This document shows, in pieces, positions 18,490 to 28,709 of a DNA stretch of 34,892 bases. The notes below the pieces were generated by a model. It was not told the origin of the DNA. It searched no databases and saw only the letters and a list, made by a program, of their open reading frames with translations. The DNA is from Treponema sp. GTDB taxonomy: Bacteria; Spirochaetota; Spirochaetia; Treponematales; Treponemataceae. Where the stretch lies: assembly GCA_017548565.1 (NCBI GenBank), contig JAFYZU010000055.1:1-34892 (forward strand), read 5' to 3'. Both the position numbers and the translations under genes were made by a program. Every line of letters begins with the position of its first letter. The stretch's first letter is position 1.

Positions 18490-21042
18490 ATGTCAAAATA
18501 TCCTTTTAACGAAATTGAACCTAAATGGCAAAAGTACTGGGACGAGAATAAAACCTTTCGTGTAACTGAAGACGAAAAGTTTCCGAAAGAAAAACGAATG
18601 TATGTTCTCGACATGTTCCCCTATCCTTCTGCAGCAGGACTACACGTAGGTCATCCTGAAGGCTACACTGCTACAGACATTTACTGCCGCTATCTAAGAA
18701 TGAACGGATACAATGTCCTTCATCCTATGGGATTTGATGCATTCGGTCTTCCTGCAGAAAATTATGCAATTAAAACAGGTACTCATCCGAAAACTACAAC
18801 AAATGCTAATATTGAACATTTTACGAAACAGATAAAATCTCTTGGTTTCAGCTACGACTGGGACCGCTGCGTTTCTACATGTGAACCAGATTACTATAAA
18901 TGGACACAGTGGATTTTCTTAAAGCTTTACAAGAAAGGACTCGCATACGAAGCAGAAACTCCAATCAACTGGTGTCCTTCATGTATGACTGGTCTTGCAA
19001 ACGAAGAAGTAAAGGATGGAAAATGCGATCGTTGTGGTGCAGAAGTAACTCATAAAACAATCCGCCAGTGGATTCTTAAAATTACTGAATATGCAGACAG
19101 GCTCGACAGTGATCTTGATTCTCTTGACTGGCCTGAATCTGTAAAGACAATGCAGCACAACTGGATCGGAAAATCTACCGGTGCAGAAGTAACCTTTACT
19201 GTTGCAGACAGGGACGGAAAGCCCACAGATAAAAACCTTACTGTTTACACTACCCGCTGTGACACCTTGTTCGGTGCAACATATATGGTTGTTTCGCCTG
19301 AACATAAAATCATTCCTGAAATTACAACTGCAGAACAGAAGGATGCAGTAAAAAAATATCAGGAAGAAGCCGCAAAAAAATCTGATCTTGAACGCACAGA
19401 TCTTGCAAAAGATAAAACCGGTGTATTCAGTGGAAGTTATGCGATAAATCCGGTAAACGGAAAACTTATTCCTATATGGATTGCCGATTATGTCCTTATT
19501 TCTTACGGTACCGGTGCAATTATGGCCGTTCCTGCACATGATGACCGCGACTGGGAATTTGCAAAAAAATTCAATCTTCCGATTATTGAAGTATTAAAAT
19601 CAGAGGTTGATGTTCAGAAGGAAGCGTGGACAAAAGACGGTATCCACGTAAATTCTGAGTTCCTCGACGGATTAAACAAGCAGGATGCAATCAACAAAAT
19701 GATTGAATTCCTTGAAGAAAAGAAAATCGGTAAAAAAGCAATAAACTATAAGCTCCGCGACTGGGTTTATTCAAGACAGCGCTACTGGGGTGAACCTATT
19801 CCTCTGATACACTGCCCGACTTGTGGAACTGTCCCAGTACCCGAAGAAGAACTTCCTCTCACCTTGCCGGAAGTAAAATCTTACCAGCCGACTGGAACCG
19901 GAGAGTCTCCACTGGCAGCAATTGAAGACTGGGTAAACTGTAAGTGTCCAAAATGTGGCGGAGCTGCAAAGCGTGAAACAAATACAATGCCTCAATGGGG
20001 CGGTTCCTGCTGGTATTATTTACGCTATCTTGATCCAAAGAATAATTCACAATTCTGCAGCGAAAAAGCAGAAAAATACTGGATGCCTGTTGATTTATAC
20101 ATTGGTGGTGCTGAACACGCAGTTCTTCATCTTCTTTATGCACGTTTCTGGCACAAGGTTCTTTATGATCTTGGAATTGTTTCTACAAAAGAACCTTTCC
20201 AGCGTCTTGTAAACCAGGGTATGATTACATCGTTTGCATATCAGAGAAAAAATAAAACACTTGTTCCTGTTGACGAAGTTGTTCAGAAGGAAGACGGCAA
20301 CTGGTATGAAAAAGCAACTGATGAAAAACTTGAGCAGGTAGTCGCAAAAATGTCAAAATCTCTCAAGAACGTCGTAAATCCCGATGATGAAATCAAGGCA
20401 TATGGTGCAGACTCTGTCCGCATGTACGAAATGTTCATGGGACCTCTTACAATGAGCAAGCCATGGTCAACTCAGGGAATTACCGGTATTTACAGATTCC
20501 TCGAAAAAATCTGGAATGTTTCGGAAAAACCTATGTGTGACCTTGATATAAACGGAAAACTTGAAGACAAAGCATTGATTTCTGCACGAAAAACCTTTGC
20601 ACAAACTGTCAAGAAAGTTACATCAGACACTTCAACGCTGAATTTCAATACTGCCATAAGCCAGATGATGATTTTCATTAACGAAATTTCAAAATTAAAT
20701 GAAATTCCAAAAACAATGTGGAGTGATTTCGTAAAGCTTCTTTCTCCATATGCACCGCATCTTGGCGAAGAACTCTGGTCAAAGCTCGGAAACAAAAACA
20801 CAATCGCGTACGAGAGCTGGCCTCAAATAGATGAAAATTTTGCTAAGAATGACATAATACAGATAGTTGTAATGGTAAACGGTAAAAAACGTGATGTATT
20901 TGAAGCCGCCCCGAATACCGACCAGGAAGTATTAAAGAAAACAGCCTTTGAAAGAGAAGCCGTAAAGAAATTTACAGATGGTCATGAAATCGTAAAAACA
21001 ATAGTTGTTCCGAATAAGATTGTAACGATTGTTGTTAAATAA
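18490..21042 (+). CDS. leuS: leucyl-tRNA synthetase
   Basis: Class I synthetase charging tRNA-Leu; 850 residues, full bacterial length. Motifs: HIGH-type HVGH (52-55), zinc-knuckle cysteines in [14 protein letters not shown] and CDRCGAEV, the CP1 editing domain (about 220-410) with the threonine-rich [15 protein letters not shown] and the [15 protein letters not shown] motif, KMSKS (620-624), and the C-terminal anticodon-binding and tRNA-elbow domains ending in [12 protein letters not shown]. Zinc-type cysteines also occur at [11 protein letters not shown] and CKCPKCGG. Nothing is missing. Confidence 0.97.
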   Translation: MSKYPFNEIEPKWQKYWDENKTFRVTEDEKFPKEKRMYVLDMFPYPSAAGLHVGHPEGYTATDIYCRYLRMNGYNVLHPMGFDAFGLPAENYAIKTGTHPKTTTNANIEHFTKQIKSLGFSYDWDRCVSTCEPDYYKWTQWIFLKLYKKGLAYEAETPINWCPSCMTGLANEEVKDGKCDRCGAEVTHKTIRQWILKITEYADRLDSDLDSLDWPESVKTMQHNWIGKSTGAEVTFTVADRDGKPTDKNLTVYTTRCDTLFGATYMVVSPEHKIIPEITTAEQKDAVKKYQEEAAKKSDLERTDLAKDKTGVFSGSYAINPVNGKLIPIWIADYVLISYGTGAIMAVPAHDDRDWEFAKKFNLPIIEVLKSEVDVQKEAWTKDGIHVNSEFLDGLNKQDAINKMIEFLEEKKIGKKAINYKLRDWVYSRQRYWGEPIPLIHCPTCGTVPVPEEELPLTLPEVKSYQPTGTGESPLAAIEDWVNCKCPKCGGAAKRETNTMPQWGGSCWYYLRYLDPKNNSQFCSEKAEKYWMPVDLYIGGAEHAVLHLLYARFWHKVLYDLGIVSTKEPFQRLVNQGMITSFAYQRKNKTLVPVDEVVQKEDGNWYEKATDEKLEQVVAKMSKSLKNVVNPDDEIKAYGADSVRMYEMFMGPLTMSKPWSTQGITGIYRFLEKIWNVSEKPMCDLDINGKLEDKALISARKTFAQTVKKVTSDTSTLNFNTAISQMMIFINEISKLNEIPKTMWSDFVKLLSPYAPHLGEELWSKLGNKNTIAYESWPQIDENFAKNDIIQIVVMVNGKKRDVFEAAPNTDQEVLKKTAFEREAVKKFTDGHEIVKTIVVPNKIVTIVVK

Positions 21043-21044
21043 AC

Positions 21045-21080
21045 AAAAAAAATATCCCGCAGACGCGGGATATTTTTTAT
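21045..21080. terminator. bidirectional rho-independent terminator
   Basis: Perfect stem with arms at 21047-21060 and 21065-21078 and the four-base loop AGAC. Its core is TATCCCGC paired with GCGGGATA, flanked by A-runs on one side and T-runs on the other. It ends leuS from the left and the STAS operon from the right; the right arm overlaps the STAS stop codon at 21077. Confidence 0.92.
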
Positions 21081-21403
21081 TTTACTTCCGTGACGGAATT
21101 TATAAGATTAAACAGATATTTAAAACCTGTGGCGGCTATTGCTTTTTCAGATTCATTGGACATTGACATAAAATAAAGCTTTGTTCCGGCAGATTCACTG
21201 TCATTAAAGGCGGCCATCAAAAGTCCTATACCTGAAGCATCAAGTTCAATAAGATGAGACATATCAAGAACTACATTAGTTTTTGCTATTGTAGAATAAA
21301 GTGTTTCCTGAAATTCACCAAGCGTATATGCATTCAAAGCTCCAGCAAGTTCAAAAACCTTATAGTTTGTTCCGTCTTTTTCTGTAACTATCAACTGTTC
21401 CAT
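21077..21403 (-). CDS. STAS-domain anti-sigma factor antagonist
   Basis: A 108-residue SpoIIAA/RsbV-type protein. The site phosphorylated in partner switching is Ser57 in LDASGIGLL, preceded by VVLDMSH, the usual beta-strand. Unphosphorylated antagonist binds an anti-sigma kinase and frees its target; the phosphatases encoded directly upstream would reactivate it. It is 14 bases downstream of the large phosphatase gene, with AAGGCGG as ribosome site, and ends at the shared terminator. No RsbW/SpoIIAB-type kinase is encoded in the window. Confidence 0.92.
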   Translation of the reverse strand: MEQLIVTEKDGTNYKVFELAGALNAYTLGEFQETLYSTIAKTNVVLDMSHLIELDASGIGLLMAAFNDSESAGTKLYFMSMSNESEKAIAATGFKYLFNLINSVTEVK

Positions 21404-21417
21404 TTTATATTCCGCCT

Positions 21418-23940
21418 TTAGTTTTGATTTTCATTTAAAAACATATCATCAAGATTAAAATCATCCGGGTTTATTTTATCAATATTAAATTCTTCAGGAT
21501 TAATATCCGGTACTGCTTCACTGTTTCCTGCAGCCGGTACATCTTCAACACTCTGCTCTACTACAGGCTCTTCCGGCATTTCTGCAGGCTTTGGCTCAAC
21601 TACCTCATCACCAGTTGCTTCAAGCTTTGAATCCATGAATTCCTTTGCAATATCATATTCATCCGGTTCCTGTAAAGCAGGATCAAGCTCAGGAATATCA
21701 TTATCGTTTTGAGACTGAATCGTTTCTGAACTTGCTGTATTATCTGCAAAATCACTTTGACCATATTTCAAAACAAGAATTGAAACATCATCTTCCATTT
21801 CCTTCTGCATGAATTTTGTAAGACTTTCAAAAGTAAACTGAGCCATTCGCTGTGCAGGATAAGTAGAATTGTCAAGTATACACTGCTGGATTCTTTCCTT
21901 ACCGAACTGTTCACCACGAAGAGAATGCGACTGAACAAGACCATCTGTACATGCAAGAATCACATCACCTTTATTAAGCTTTGTTGTCTTTACCGAAACG
22001 AACGGACTTAAATCTTTAACGAAACCTAAAATATGACCCGAACCCTGAATTTCAATTACGTTGTTATAAACCTGTGTATAAAGCATGAGGGCCGGGATAC
22101 CGCAGTTGATGTAATACATTGTATCTGTTTCAAAATCAATAAGTGCAAAAAGACCGGCAAAAATCGTTCCTTTTCTGAAGCTTTCGCGGATGAAATTGTT
22201 TAATTTAACTACAAGCTCCTTAAAGTCATGAATTTCTGCAAGATAAGTTCTGATTACCGACTTTAAGATGACCATGTTCATTGAAGCGGCAATACCTTTA
22301 CCTGAAAGATCACCAACTACAAACAGATGGCGCTTTTCAGTAAGACGAATCATATCAATAAATTCACCACCGATATTGTGTGCCGGTACCATAAGATATC
22401 CGGTATCAACCTTTTCTGTCTTAGGATGATCAATATTTTCCTGGATGGAAGTAATGATCTGTGAAGACATCTTGATTTCGCGGTTTACGATACTGATGAT
22501 TTCCTTATTCGCAATGTTACGCATGTAGTAACCGAAAACGAAGAAGTTCGAATAAAGTTTTGTAAATACGTTATAGTCATATTCCTTGTAATGGTCACCA
22601 CTTGTCTTTTTACCGAGAGTTATCAAACCTAATATATTACGACCTTCATTCAAAATAAAGATTGCATCTGCCTTGAGCTTATCGAAAAATTCCTTGAGTT
22701 CATCTTCAATAGCAGAAATCTCATGCTTGTTTCCAATCTCATCATAAATTACAACCGATTTGTTGATATTAAGAAGCTCGTCAAAAACAGGAGTGTTTAC
22801 AGGAAGCGTCAACTGCAGGTTATTCGATGAATATGCTGTTTCAAGCATACTTTTGTTATTCAATATGTAAACATTAACAGAAGATGCTTCTACATTTTTA
22901 CGGAAGATTTCATACATTCTGTTTGTAATTTCATCCATTTCGGTGCTGTAATCAATAGATGCAAGGTCTCTTTCAAGCGCATGCTCATAATCTGCAGTAT
23001 ACATTTTTGTAGAAGATGAAAACCAGGAAGAAATCATGAGTGCGGCTATAATTACAACAGCAGAAATCAATCCGAAAATAATGCAGAACCATAAATTAAT
23101 TTTTGCATCTGCAGGCTGAAAAAACATTGCGGAACATCCGATTATTGCAGCCGGTAAAACATAAGTTAAAAATGATTTTAAGAAATTAACAAAGATGCTT
23201 CTTCCGGAAGGGATTGTCGTTTTCTTTATTGCCATTATGATTACAATGAACATAAAGACATAAGAAATAAGATAAAGCGATTCAAAAGAAACATCCGCAT
23301 TACCTGCAAACTTAAGGAAGATGTTCAGAAGCCACATTACAACGATACTAAGACCGATAATCAATCCCTGGTAGCGCTGTACCGGCGAAGAACTCTTTTC
23401 CTGAAGAAGAACAAAGAAAATATAACATACAAACGGAATAAAATACTGGAATACAAAAAGATAAAGCTGATAGTAATTCCACGGAAAAACAGATGCAGCG
23501 GAACCTGTAAAAATCTGTGGAGCGGTAACAATTATATCATAACCGCTGCCGAAATGTACGTTTTTATCGCAAAGGAAATAAACAAAAACAAATGCCAGTG
23601 CAGAAAGCAGGAAAATAATAAAACGCATTATTTTTGTCTTACGTTTGATTGCATAAAATATAAGCGACATACTGAAGGACGAAAGGAATACTCCGTCTAT
23701 AAAAAGCCTTATTCTTAAAAGCTGCGTTACAAGAGTGTCGAACCACATGTTCCTGAAAAGAAGCGTTATAAAATTAAGGATTGCTTCAACACTTATAATA
23801 AGCAGAGGAATTAAAAATTCATTTCCTTCACTTGCCTTTGTCTGGACACGTTTATCTGTATAGAAAGTCAGGAAAACAAATGTACACGCTATAACGAAAT
23901 TTAATATAAGAAATATCATACTAGTAACCCACCTTTGCAA
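21418..23940 (-). CDS. membrane SpoIIE/RsbU-type PP2C phosphatase with acidic tail
   Basis: An 840-residue membrane protein. About eight to nine hydrophobic helices fill residues 1-310; a GAF-like region follows (about 330-480) and then a PP2C/SpoIIE phosphatase domain (about 500-735). Metal-binding motifs: GGEFID (524-529), GDLSGKG (543-549), the TDG of ACTDGLV, and DDVSILVL near the domain end. The first motif carries Glu where RsbU-like enzymes normally have Asp (GGDYYD), a conservative change that may affect metal affinity. The last 100 residues are acidic and end with two near-repeats, NPEEFNIDKI and NPDDFNLDDM. It overlaps the upstream phosphatase gene by 20 bases. The likely substrate is the phosphorylated STAS protein encoded next. 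Confidence 0.88.
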   Translation of the reverse strand: MQRWVTSMIFLILNFVIACTFVFLTFYTDKRVQTKASEGNEFLIPLLIISVEAILNFITLLFRNMWFDTLVTQLLRIRLFIDGVFLSSFSMSLIFYAIKRKTKIMRFIIFLLSALAFVFVYFLCDKNVHFGSGYDIIVTAPQIFTGSAASVFPWNYYQLYLFVFQYFIPFVCYIFFVLLQEKSSSPVQRYQGLIIGLSIVVMWLLNIFLKFAGNADVSFESLYLISYVFMFIVIIMAIKKTTIPSGRSIFVNFLKSFLTYVLPAAIIGCSAMFFQPADAKINLWFCIIFGLISAVVIIAALMISSWFSSSTKMYTADYEHALERDLASIDYSTEMDEITNRMYEIFRKNVEASSVNVYILNNKSMLETAYSSNNLQLTLPVNTPVFDELLNINKSVVIYDEIGNKHEISAIEDELKEFFDKLKADAIFILNEGRNILGLITLGKKTSGDHYKEYDYNVFTKLYSNFFVFGYYMRNIANKEIISIVNREIKMSSQIITSIQENIDHPKTEKVDTGYLMVPAHNIGGEFIDMIRLTEKRHLFVVGDLSGKGIAASMNMVILKSVIRTYLAEIHDFKELVVKLNNFIRESFRKGTIFAGLFALIDFETDTMYYINCGIPALMLYTQVYNNVIEIQGSGHILGFVKDLSPFVSVKTTKLNKGDVILACTDGLVQSHSLRGEQFGKERIQQCILDNSTYPAQRMAQFTFESLTKFMQKEMEDDVSILVLKYGQSDFADNTASSETIQSQNDNDIPELDPALQEPDEYDIAKEFMDSKLEATGDEVVEPKPAEMPEEPVVEQSVEDVPAAGNSEAVPDINPEEFNIDKINPDDFNLDDMFLNENQN

Positions 23941-25315
23941 CCATCATAGTAACGTCATCATGAAGTTTTCTGTCGCCGTTATACTTCATAATCAAATCTA
24001 CAATATCATCTACAAATTCCTGAGGATCTTTATTAGCACCGGCAATTAAAGTCTTTTTATAAATATCTGTATCACCAAGTTCAACACCACTTTCATCCAT
24101 AACTTCAGAAACACCGTCAGTTGCCATAAGAATCGTATCACCGCGGAACAGTCGTTTTTCCTGGACCGTTACATCACCAATATCAAGAATTCCGACAAGG
24201 GAAGCATTTGAAGTTAAAGGTTTGATTCTGTATCCGTCTGGTGATGGTGAAAGAATAATCGGATCTGACATGGAAGCGTTAATATAACGGATTCGCATCT
24301 TTTCTATATCGACAATTCCAAGGAACAATACGGTATATTTATCCTGCAGATGCATTCCCTTAATAGCCTTGTCTACCGCATGAATAACGCTGATTAAATC
24401 TTCCTTATTCTGGATAATCTTAACGGTATTCATTACAAGACCCATGATAAGTGCAGCCGGAAGACCTTTTCCCGAAACGTCTCCAAGCATAAGAAGGGTT
24501 CGATTTTTATCTATAGGAAGAATTGAAAAATAGTCACCCGATACATTGACGAGCGGACGGAAATATGTAGCAATCTTTAATTTATTAAGATTAGGAATTT
24601 TCTGAGGAAGGAACGACTGTTGTGTTTCTGCAAGCTGCTGCCATTCTTTTGTAGTTGCCGCAATTTCTGACAAAGTAGAAATTGTTCTTGTACGGATTAT
24701 AAACCGCTTGTATTCTTCCATCAGCTGATCATAAATGCTTAAATCAAAAAGTCTTGTATAATTACAGAAAACAAAAAGATGCATTTTTTCATAACAAAGG
24801 AAAAATCCTCGTGCTTTTTTAATTCTTGAAGTAACACCAAGATGACGGTCAAAGAAGAATGAACCGTCTATCCAGCTTTCAGGAAAGTTCTGTGCAATTT
24901 TCGTCCTCACAGATTCAGAGGTTGTCATTTTGTTAGGACTGTTATAAAGAATATAATTTTTTGAACGATCAATAAGAAGGACACTGCAGTCTCCCTTTAA
25001 TTCAAGACATTCAGAAATCGCAGTATAAAAATCATCCAGTGTATAGCAGAATCTGAGTTTATCGATAAAATTCTTGATTACCAGAGTCTCTCCTGATTCA
25101 AGAGTCTGGAACCTGATCTTTTTCATAAGATGTGTCTTAAGTCTGTTGCAGAAAAACAGGATTGCAATAAAAATACCTGCACAAATTCCCGCTGTATAAA
25201 TAGACGGATTAGAAGAATCCCTGCGCGGTATTAAAAATATGCTTAAGAGAATAAATAATACGACTGCAGTCAGCAGAATACCGATATTTACAATTTTCTT
25301 CCGTGTTTTATACAT
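23921..25315 (-). CDS. second SpoIIE/RsbU-type PP2C phosphatase
   Basis: 464 residues with two N-terminal membrane helices (about 9-30 and 40-58), an input region of GAF-like size (about 75-200), a short helical linker and the phosphatase domain (about 245-464). Motifs: VSGDYFS (258-264, Asp261), GDVSGKG (278-284), MATDGVSEVMD and LHDDVTMMVAKVGY at the end. Here the first metal aspartate is intact, unlike the downstream partner. First gene of the three-gene phosphatase/phosphatase/STAS operon, with TTGAGGT as ribosome site. From memory the order dnaK, phosphatase, STAS protein resembles the TP0216-TP0219 region of T. pallidum. Confidence 0.88.
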   Translation of the reverse strand: MYKTRKKIVNIGILLTAVVLFILLSIFLIPRRDSSNPSIYTAGICAGIFIAILFFCNRLKTHLMKKIRFQTLESGETLVIKNFIDKLRFCYTLDDFYTAISECLELKGDCSVLLIDRSKNYILYNSPNKMTTSESVRTKIAQNFPESWIDGSFFFDRHLGVTSRIKKARGFFLCYEKMHLFVFCNYTRLFDLSIYDQLMEEYKRFIIRTRTISTLSEIAATTKEWQQLAETQQSFLPQKIPNLNKLKIATYFRPLVNVSGDYFSILPIDKNRTLLMLGDVSGKGLPAALIMGLVMNTVKIIQNKEDLISVIHAVDKAIKGMHLQDKYTVLFLGIVDIEKMRIRYINASMSDPIILSPSPDGYRIKPLTSNASLVGILDIGDVTVQEKRLFRGDTILMATDGVSEVMDESGVELGDTDIYKKTLIAGANKDPQEFVDDIVDLIMKYNGDRKLHDDVTMMVAKVGY

Positions 25316-25351
25316 AGATACCTCAAATTATACTACTACTATTCTATCATA

Positions 25352-25379
25352 TAATCGGCAAAAAATGGGAAAAAATTGA
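25352..25379 (-). promoter_or_regulatory. sigma28 (FliA)-like promoter before the phosphatase operon
   Basis: Minus-strand TCAA (25376-25379), 16 bases, GCCGATTA (25352-25359), against the sigma28 pattern TAAA-N15-GCCGATAA. A TATAAT lies closer to the gene (about 25331-25336) without a -35 box, so a sigma70 start is also possible. Confidence 0.4.
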
Positions 25380-25416
25380 AAAAACTTAATAAAAATCTTA
25401 TATGAACTGCGTGATA

Positions 25417-26559
25417 TTACCGTTCAAGCTGTGAAAGTGGCATTAAAGCCGGTGTCGAAGTCGGATTTTCTGCTTGCATAAAGGCTTTAAGCAATTCTTT
25501 CTGCTTTAACGAAAGATGATCGGGAATCTGAACCATAATCTTAACATAAAGATCACCCTTTCTGGTTGAACCTGAAACAGGAACACCTTCTCCTTTTATT
25601 CGAAGAAGCTTACCGTTCGGCGTACCGTCCGGAATCTTTATAGAGATTTTTTTATCGTCAAGACCTGTTAATGTAAGCTCACATCCCAGGGCTGCCTGTG
25701 ACATTGAAACAGGAAGTGCACAATACAGATCATTTTCTGAACGTTCAAAGTAAGGATGAGAGTCTACATGAAGAATTACAACAAGATCGCCTGCCGGACC
25801 ACCGTTTTCGCCGGCATCACCCTGTCCATGAATAACAAGTCTTTTTCCGTTATCAACGCCTGCAGGAATCTTGAGTGAAACCATTTTATTTTTTTCTTTA
25901 ATACCGGTTCCGTGGCAGTTAGAACAAGGTTTGTCAATAATTGAACCTTTACCACGACAGGTAGGACAAGTCTGCTGAATTGAGAAAAATCCATTCCCCT
26001 GACGAATCTGTCCAGCCCCTCCGCATGAAGGACATGTCTTTTTACTAGAACCTGCTTCACCACCGGAGCCTTTACAGACATCACAGACTTCATTGTGTTT
26101 AAAATGAATGTCAGAGCTTGTTCCGTAAACAGCATCCTTAAATTTTATATGAAGATCATATCTTAAGCTGGCACCGGCTGCAGGACCTCCTCTTCTTGAG
26201 CTTCGTGAACCGCCGCCAAAACCACCACCAAAAATGCTTTCAAAAATATCAGAGAATGAACTGCCTGCTCCACCAAAAAGATCACTGAAATCGTGGAAGG
26301 CATGAGAATAGCCTCCGCCGCCGGCTCCCATACCATCAAGACCGGCAAAACCGTACTGATCATAAACAGGACGCTTCTGTTCATCAGAAAGAATTTCGTA
26401 CGCCTCGGTTGCTTCCTTGAATTTTTCTTCCGCTTCTTTATCGCCCGGATTTCTGTCCGGATGATATTTTACAGCAAGCTTTCTGTATGCTTTTTTTATT
26501 GTATCCTGATCTGCGCTCTTATCTATACCGAGCACTTCATAATAGTCACGTTTTGCCAT
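25417..26559 (-). CDS. dnaJ: chaperone DnaJ (Hsp40)
   Basis: Cytosolic co-chaperone stimulating DnaK ATPase and delivering substrates. The 380 residues are in the canonical order: J domain (1-70, HPD at 33-35), Gly/Phe-rich region (about 75-125), four zinc-finger repeats [24 protein letters not shown] and CSNCHGTG (about 150-225), and C-terminal substrate-binding domains. Complete, with CAGGA before the ATG. It is 101 bases downstream of dnaK, separated by a hairpin and a possible promoter of its own, so its level may be uncoupled from dnaK. Confidence 0.97.
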   Translation of the reverse strand: MAKRDYYEVLGIDKSADQDTIKKAYRKLAVKYHPDRNPGDKEAEEKFKEATEAYEILSDEQKRPVYDQYGFAGLDGMGAGGGGYSHAFHDFSDLFGGAGSSFSDIFESIFGGGFGGGSRSSRRGGPAAGASLRYDLHIKFKDAVYGTSSDIHFKHNEVCDVCKGSGGEAGSSKKTCPSCGGAGQIRQGNGFFSIQQTCPTCRGKGSIIDKPCSNCHGTGIKEKNKMVSLKIPAGVDNGKRLVIHGQGDAGENGGPAGDLVVILHVDSHPYFERSENDLYCALPVSMSQAALGCELTLTGLDDKKISIKIPDGTPNGKLLRIKGEGVPVSGSTRKGDLYVKIMVQIPDHLSLKQKELLKAFMQAENPTSTPALMPLSQLER

Positions 26560-26602
26560 GATTTAATTCCTGATTAGAACAAGTCAGTAAACTCCCAATA
26601 TC

Positions 26603-26608
26603 ATTATA
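26603..26608 (-). promoter_or_regulatory. possible dnaJ -10 box
   Basis: A perfect minus-strand TATAAT (within CTATATAATG) lies about 44 bases upstream of the dnaJ start and just after the dnaK-dnaJ hairpin. No convincing -35 hexamer is found 16-18 bases before it. Confidence 0.35.
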
Positions 26609-26619
26609 TAGTAAACTCT

Positions 26620-26648
26620 AAACAATTCTGCATTTAGCAGAATTGTTT
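26620..26648. terminator. dnaK-dnaJ intergenic hairpin, possible terminator or attenuator
   Basis: Perfect 12-bp inverted repeat (26620-26631 with 26637-26648), core AACAATTCTGC, loop ATTTA. In the dnaK reading direction it is followed only by TTTAGAG, so termination would be partial; the better T-run lies on the other strand, where no gene needs it. Partial termination or mRNA 3'-end protection would lower dnaJ relative to dnaK. Confidence 0.6.
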
Positions 26649-26660
26649 TTAACGAGTTTG

Positions 26661-28619
26661 CTATTTTTCGTCCTTGACTTCATACTCTACATCATCTGCA
26701 GAACCTTTGTCAAAGCCTGATGTATTGGATGAACCTGCATTAGAATCATTACCACCCATATCTGGATTTGCACCCGCATCAGGTCCCGGCTGAGCACCCT
26801 GTGCGCCCTGCTGTTTGTAAAGCTCTTCAGCAATCTTATATGAAGCCTGCTTTAATGCTTCTGTTTTAGATTTGATTTCTTCTGTATTATCGCTCTGCAT
26901 TGCCTGTTTAAGTGCGGCAACTGCATCTTCAACCTTCTGTTTTTCGGCACCATCGATTTTATCGCCAAGATCCTTGATAGATTTTTCTGTAGCGTAAATC
27001 AGACTGTCTGCTTCATTACGTGCATCAACACCTTCGCGTTTTGCTTTATCGGCAGCGGCATTTGCTTCGGCATCCTTAACCATCTTTTCAATTTCTTCAT
27101 CAGAAAGTCCGGAAGAAGAAGTAATCTGAATATGCTGTTCCTTGCCTGTACCAAGATCCTTTGCAGATACATGAACGATACCGTTGGCATCAATATCAAA
27201 TGTTACTTCAATCTGTGGAACACCACGAGGAGCAGCTGGAATACCTACCAGGTCAAAGCGGCCGAGTGTTCTGTTCTGATCTGCCATCTCTCGTTCACCC
27301 TGCAATACATGAATAGAAACTGCAGTCTGTCCGTCTGCGGCAGTAGAGAAAATCTGACTCTTCTTGGTTGGAATTGTTGTATTTCTTGCGATGAGCTTTG
27401 TCATTACGCCACCCATTGTTTCAATACCGAGTGAAAGTGGAGTTACATCAAGAAGAAGAACGTCCTTTACATCTCCACCAAGTACACCTCCCTGAATTGC
27501 AGCACCAACTGCAACTGCTTCATCAGGGTTTACGGCACGGCTTCCTTCCTTACCGAAAATCTGTTTTACAACTTCCTGAACCTTAGGCATACGTGAAGAA
27601 CCTCCTACAAGAAGAACTTCATCGATTTTATCTGCTGAAATGCCTGCATCTGCAAGTGCTTTACGGCATGGTTCCTTTGTTCTTTCAAAAAGTGCATCAG
27701 TCATCTGTTCAAACTGAGCACGTGTCAAAGACTTCTGTAAATGCTTAGGACCAGTTGCATCAGCAGTAATAAATGGAAGATTAATGTCTGTAGTTGTCTG
27801 GCTTGAAAGACTGATTTTTGCATTTTCAGCTGCTTCACGAAGACGCTGCATTGCCATAGGATCCTTTGAAAGATCTATACCGGTATCCTTTTTGAATTCA
27901 TCTACGAGCCAGTTGATGATTACACGGTCCCAGTCATCACCACCAAGATGTGTATCACCGTTTGTAGATTTAACTTCGAATACACCGTCACCAAGTTCAA
28001 GAATAGAAATATCGAATGTACCGCCACCAAGGTCGTATACGGCAATAGTCTTTTCCTTGTCTGAATCCTTGTTGAAACCGAATGCTAAAGATGCGGCTGT
28101 AGGCTCATTGATGATTCGTTTTACATCAAGACCTGCGATTTTACCGGCATCCTTTGTTGCCTGACGCTGTGCATCATTAAAATATGCAGGAACTGTAATT
28201 ACAGCCTCTGTTACTTCCTGACCAAGATAATCCTCTGCAGTTTTCTTCATTTTCTGAAGGATGAAAGCAGATATTTCCTGTGGAGAATACTGTTTTTTAG
28301 TTCCGCCTTCTTCTATTTCTACACGACAGTCAGAACCATTATCGATAACTGAATAAGGGAGCTTTGTGGCTTCTCCCTGAAGTTCAGCATATCTATGTCC
28401 TATAAGTCGTTTTACTGAATATACAGTATTTTTAGGATTTGTTACCATCTGGTTTTTAGCAGGAGATCCTACGATTCTGTCCCCTTTAGATGTAAAACCA
28501 ACGATAGATGGAGTTGTTCTTCCCCCTTCTGCATTCTGAATTACAACAGGTTCGCCGTTTTCCATTACAGCAACACAAGAGTTTGTTGTTCCCAAATCGA
28601 TACCGATAATTTTACCCAT
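26661..28619 (-). CDS. dnaK: molecular chaperone DnaK (Hsp70)
   Basis: ATP-driven folding chaperone, 652 residues from the ATG at 28619; an in-frame GTG nine bases earlier lies within the AAGGGGTG ribosome site and is not the start. Motifs: [14 protein letters not shown] at the N-terminus, [53 protein letters not shown], and [18 protein letters not shown]. The substrate-binding domain starts with [19 protein letters not shown] and the lid ends in a Gly/Asn/Asp-rich tail. The middle gene of grpE-dnaK-dnaJ, separated from grpE by 78 bases of paired hairpins. Confidence 0.98.
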   Translation of the reverse strand: MGKIIGIDLGTTNSCVAVMENGEPVVIQNAEGGRTTPSIVGFTSKGDRIVGSPAKNQMVTNPKNTVYSVKRLIGHRYAELQGEATKLPYSVIDNGSDCRVEIEEGGTKKQYSPQEISAFILQKMKKTAEDYLGQEVTEAVITVPAYFNDAQRQATKDAGKIAGLDVKRIINEPTAASLAFGFNKDSDKEKTIAVYDLGGGTFDISILELGDGVFEVKSTNGDTHLGGDDWDRVIINWLVDEFKKDTGIDLSKDPMAMQRLREAAENAKISLSSQTTTDINLPFITADATGPKHLQKSLTRAQFEQMTDALFERTKEPCRKALADAGISADKIDEVLLVGGSSRMPKVQEVVKQIFGKEGSRAVNPDEAVAVGAAIQGGVLGGDVKDVLLLDVTPLSLGIETMGGVMTKLIARNTTIPTKKSQIFSTAADGQTAVSIHVLQGEREMADQNRTLGRFDLVGIPAAPRGVPQIEVTFDIDANGIVHVSAKDLGTGKEQHIQITSSSGLSDEEIEKMVKDAEANAAADKAKREGVDARNEADSLIYATEKSIKDLGDKIDGAEKQKVEDAVAALKQAMQSDNTEEIKSKTEALKQASYKIAEELYKQQGAQGAQPGPDAGANPDMGGNDSNAGSSNTSGFDKGSADDVEYEVKDEK

Positions 28620-28658
28620 TTTTATCACCCCTTAATAATAATTACAAAATAATTTCTG

Positions 28659-28680
28659 CGAGTTTTGCCCGCAAAACTCG
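28659..28680. repeat. palindromic element, copy 1 (CGAGTTTTGC arms)
   Basis: Arms CGAGTTTTGC (28659-28668) and GCAAAACTCG (28671-28680) with only two bases between them. The same 10-base arms form a hairpin again at 33852-33874. It lies between grpE and dnaK, one base from a second, larger palindrome. Confidence 0.85.
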
Positions 28681-28681
28681 T

Positions 28682-28709
28682 GTTTCAAAATAGCTTGCTA
28701 TTTTGAAAC
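28682..28709. repeat. 13-bp perfect palindrome covering the grpE stop codon
   Basis: Arms GTTTCAAAATAGC (28682-28694) and GCTATTTTGAAAC (28697-28709) around a two-base centre. The grpE stop codon (28698-28700) and last sense codons form one arm. With its neighbour it gives two tandem RNA hairpins in the grpE-dnaK message; neither is followed by a clean U-run, so a processing, stabilising or attenuating role is as likely as termination. Confidence 0.85.

Noticed and set aside
22354..22371. GGEF letters in the large phosphatase, suggesting a diguanylate cyclase
   Set aside because: The surrounding motifs (GDLSGKG, CTDGL, DDVSILVL) are those of SpoIIE/PP2C phosphatases, and the GGEF letters fall on the first metal motif of that fold.
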